A DNA stretch of 64,000 nucleotides from positions 10,087,501 to 10,151,500 of the forward strand of contig NZ_JACHNB010000001.1 of NCBI RefSeq assembly GCF_014205225.1, given 5' to 3'. Position numbers and translations under genes: made by a program. The stretch comes from Actinoplanes octamycinicus (GTDB lineage Bacteria; Actinomycetota; Actinomycetes; Mycobacteriales; Micromonosporaceae). The notes under the pieces were generated by a model. That model did not search any database and had not been told where the DNA came from. It saw only the letters and a list, made by a program, of their open reading frames with translations. Every line of letters starts with the position of its first letter. Within the stretch, counting starts at the first letter, position 1. Below, piece after piece: positions 60,765-64,000 of this stretch.

Positions 60765-61970
60765 CTACTGCGCGTAGGTGGAGAGGAACGTGCGGATGCG
60801 GCCGACGGCGTCGTCCAGGACCTCGGTGGGGGCCAGGAAGACCAGGCGGAAGTGGTCCGGGGTGTCGATGTTGAAGCCGGTGCCGTGGGAGATCAGGAGG
60901 TGCTGCTGTTCGAGGAGGTCGATGACCATCCGCTCGTCGTCGTGGATCTTGTGCACCTCGGGGTCGAGGCGGGCGAAGAGGTAGAGGGCGCCGGACGGCT
61001 TGACGCAGTCGACGCCCGGGATCGAGACGAGTTCGCGCCAGGCGTGGTCGCGCTGTTCGAGGATGCGGCCGCCGGGGCGGATCAGCTCCTCGATGCTCTG
61101 GTAGCCGCCGAGCGCGGTCTGGATGGCGTGCTGGGCCGGCACGTTCGGGCAGAGGCGCATGTTGGCGAGCATCTGCAGGCCGTCCAGATAGTCCGCGTCA
61201 CCGCCGGGGAAACCGCTGGTGGCGAGCCAGCCGGAGCGGAAGCCGGCGGCGCGGTAGGTTTTCGACAGGCCGCCCATGCTGACCACCGGCACGTCCGGGG
61301 CGAGCGCCGCGAGGGTGTGGTGCCGCGCTCCGCCGAACAGGATCTTGTCGTAGATCTCGTCCGCGAAGATCATCAGGTGGTGCCTGCGGGCCAGCTCGAT
61401 CATGCCGAGCAGGGTCTCCTCGGAGTAGACCGCGCCGGTCGGATTGTTCGGGTTGATCACCACCAGGGCCCGGGTGCGCTCGGTGATCCGGGACGCCAGG
61501 TGCTCCAGGTCGGGCTGCCAGCCGGTGCTCTCGTCGCAGCGGTAGTGCACCGCCCGGCCGCTGCACAGGTTCACCGCGCCGGTCCACAGCGGATAGTCCG
61601 GGCTCGGCACCAGCACCTCGTCGCCGGTGTCCAGCAGCGCCTGCAAGGACATCACGATCAGCTCGGAGACGCCGTTGCCGAGCATCACGTCGTCCGGCTG
61701 CACGCTGGTCACGCCCTGGTTCTGGTAGTACTGCGCGACCGCGACCCGGGCCGAGTAGATGCCCCGCGCGTCGCTGTACCCCTGCGCGTCCACCAGGTTG
61801 TGGATCACGTCCGCCATGATCGGCTCGGGGGTGGCCAGGCCCCACGGGGCCGGGTTGCCCAGGTTGAGCTTGAGGATCCGGTGCCCGGCGGCTTCCAGCT
61901 CCTGTGCCCGGCGCAGCACCGGGCCCCGGATGTCGTACCGGACACTCTTCAGCCGCTGCGCCTGACGCAT
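60765..61970 (-). CDS. PLP-dependent aminotransferase (class I, AlaA-like)
   Basis: 401 residues from ATG 61970 (GGAGGAG 5 nt upstream). Fold-type I motifs: NLGNPAPWG near the start, YSDARGIYSARVAVAQYY, NPNNPTGAVYS with the pyridine-ring Asn, DEIYDKILF, the Schiff-base Lys in MGGLSKTYRAAGFRSGW and FRLVFLAP with the substrate Arg. Closest in form to the AlaA alanine/glutamate-pyruvate aminotransferases. A housekeeping role is likely. Confidence 0.93.
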   Translation of the reverse strand: MRQAQRLKSVRYDIRGPVLRRAQELEAAGHRILKLNLGNPAPWGLATPEPIMADVIHNLVDAQGYSDARGIYSARVAVAQYYQNQGVTSVQPDDVMLGNGVSELIVMSLQALLDTGDEVLVPSPDYPLWTGAVNLCSGRAVHYRCDESTGWQPDLEHLASRITERTRALVVINPNNPTGAVYSEETLLGMIELARRHHLMIFADEIYDKILFGGARHHTLAALAPDVPVVSMGGLSKTYRAAGFRSGWLATSGFPGGDADYLDGLQMLANMRLCPNVPAQHAIQTALGGYQSIEELIRPGGRILEQRDHAWRELVSIPGVDCVKPSGALYLFARLDPEVHKIHDDERMVIDLLEQQHLLISHGTGFNIDTPDHFRLVFLAPTEVLDDAVGRIRTFLSTYAQ

Positions 61971-62341
61971 CGAAACTCCTCCACCTCGGCATACCCGGAA
62001 CCACTCGGCATACCCCGGGAACGATGCCAGCCCGAGTCGACTTCCTCCAGCGAACCACCCGACAAAAAGCCGCTGGCCTGGCATTGGACCCGACCCGGAC
62101 GTCCCGGATGGTGAGCGCGGCGGCCGGCTCCGTCGAGGACGGGGGGGCGAGCGGGCCAGATTCGTACGCCAATCCTGTCTCGATCCGCACCCGCAGCGGG
62201 TCTTGATCGGAGGGACCCACCCAGGCCTGGGGTTTTAGGGGTTATTTGGCTTTCTCGCGGCGCGTTAGCGTGCGTCAGGCCCGCACCCGCAGGGGTGGTC
62301 CTTGGGCGCATCCAGGCGTGCGGAAGTGGGGAGGCTCAACG
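61971..62341. other. 371-bp intergenic region between divergent genes
   Basis: No gene is seen. On the minus strand, GGGTATGCCGAG occurs twice, 19 bp apart, at about 61985 and 62004, just before the aminotransferase. Toward the other end, TAGCGT near 62265 may be a -10 for the carboxylase gene. Confidence 0.4.

Positions 62342-64000
<1,659 letters not shown>

Overview
The window reads as chromosomal DNA of a high-GC filamentous actinobacterium. The best guess is Micromonosporaceae, probably Actinoplanes or a close relative. This rests on the very GC-rich third codon positions, many GTG and TTG starts, many apparently leaderless genes (TAnnnT box 5-7 nt before the start codon), F420-type and Csl/GlxA hyphal-tip genes, and several exporters of the FtsX type. 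The organism name is inference, not a database result. No rRNA, tRNA, CRISPR array, prophage or transposase was recognised.

Region 1 (1-8.2 kb) is a cell-surface/secretion block. It holds three paralogues of an unnamed single-pass membrane or secreted protein family (one cut by the window edge), a secreted subtilisin-like protease, and two tandem secreted IPT/TIG proteins that share a C-terminal module and a duplicated 5' leader. Region 2 (8.3-13.8 kb) has a DUF1540 Cys-rich protein behind two iron-box-like repeats. A compact Nudix-HTH / VWA / PurA-like operon follows, behind a symmetric 29-bp operator, and then a small membrane protein coupled to a multicopper oxidase. Region 3 (13.8-15.35 kb) has no convincing gene and contains five 70-bp tandem repeats. 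Region 4 (15.35-22.5 kb) carries an AAA+ ATPase with 45-bp repeats upstream, a deazaflavin-type reductase, a second subtilase, a coupled Mo-oxidoreductase / flavin reductase / DUF6510 operon, a 169-bp palindromic element, a DUF1772 protein and a LacI regulator.

Region 5 (22.5-27.7 kb) is a cellulose-synthase-like / GH6 / GlxA radical-copper oxidase locus, the hyphal-tip glycan set known from Streptomyces, in a rearranged orientation. Region 6 (27.8-33 kb) is a four-gene operon (ABC ATPase, FtsX permease, histidine kinase, LuxR-type regulator) behind a perfect 28-bp palindrome. Region 7 (33-42.6 kb) holds an SGNH esterase, small unknown proteins, a Ser/Thr kinase, a hybrid histidine kinase, a divergent PRPP synthetase, an orphan ABC ATPase and a DUF4142 protein. 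Region 8 (42.7-55.4 kb) is a tandem duplication of pairs of ~1000-residue FtsX-like permeases with one embedded ATPase. Region 9 (55.4-64 kb) holds a CorA-like channel, PnuC, BenE, a TetR/MFS efflux pair with phased operators, an aminotransferase and the start of a biotin carboxylase.

Structured non-coding DNA is prominent: perfect hairpin terminators between convergent genes, a dispersed hairpin repeat family (two copies at 37.5-37.7 kb, one at 60.7 kb), and several strict palindromes directly in front of operons.
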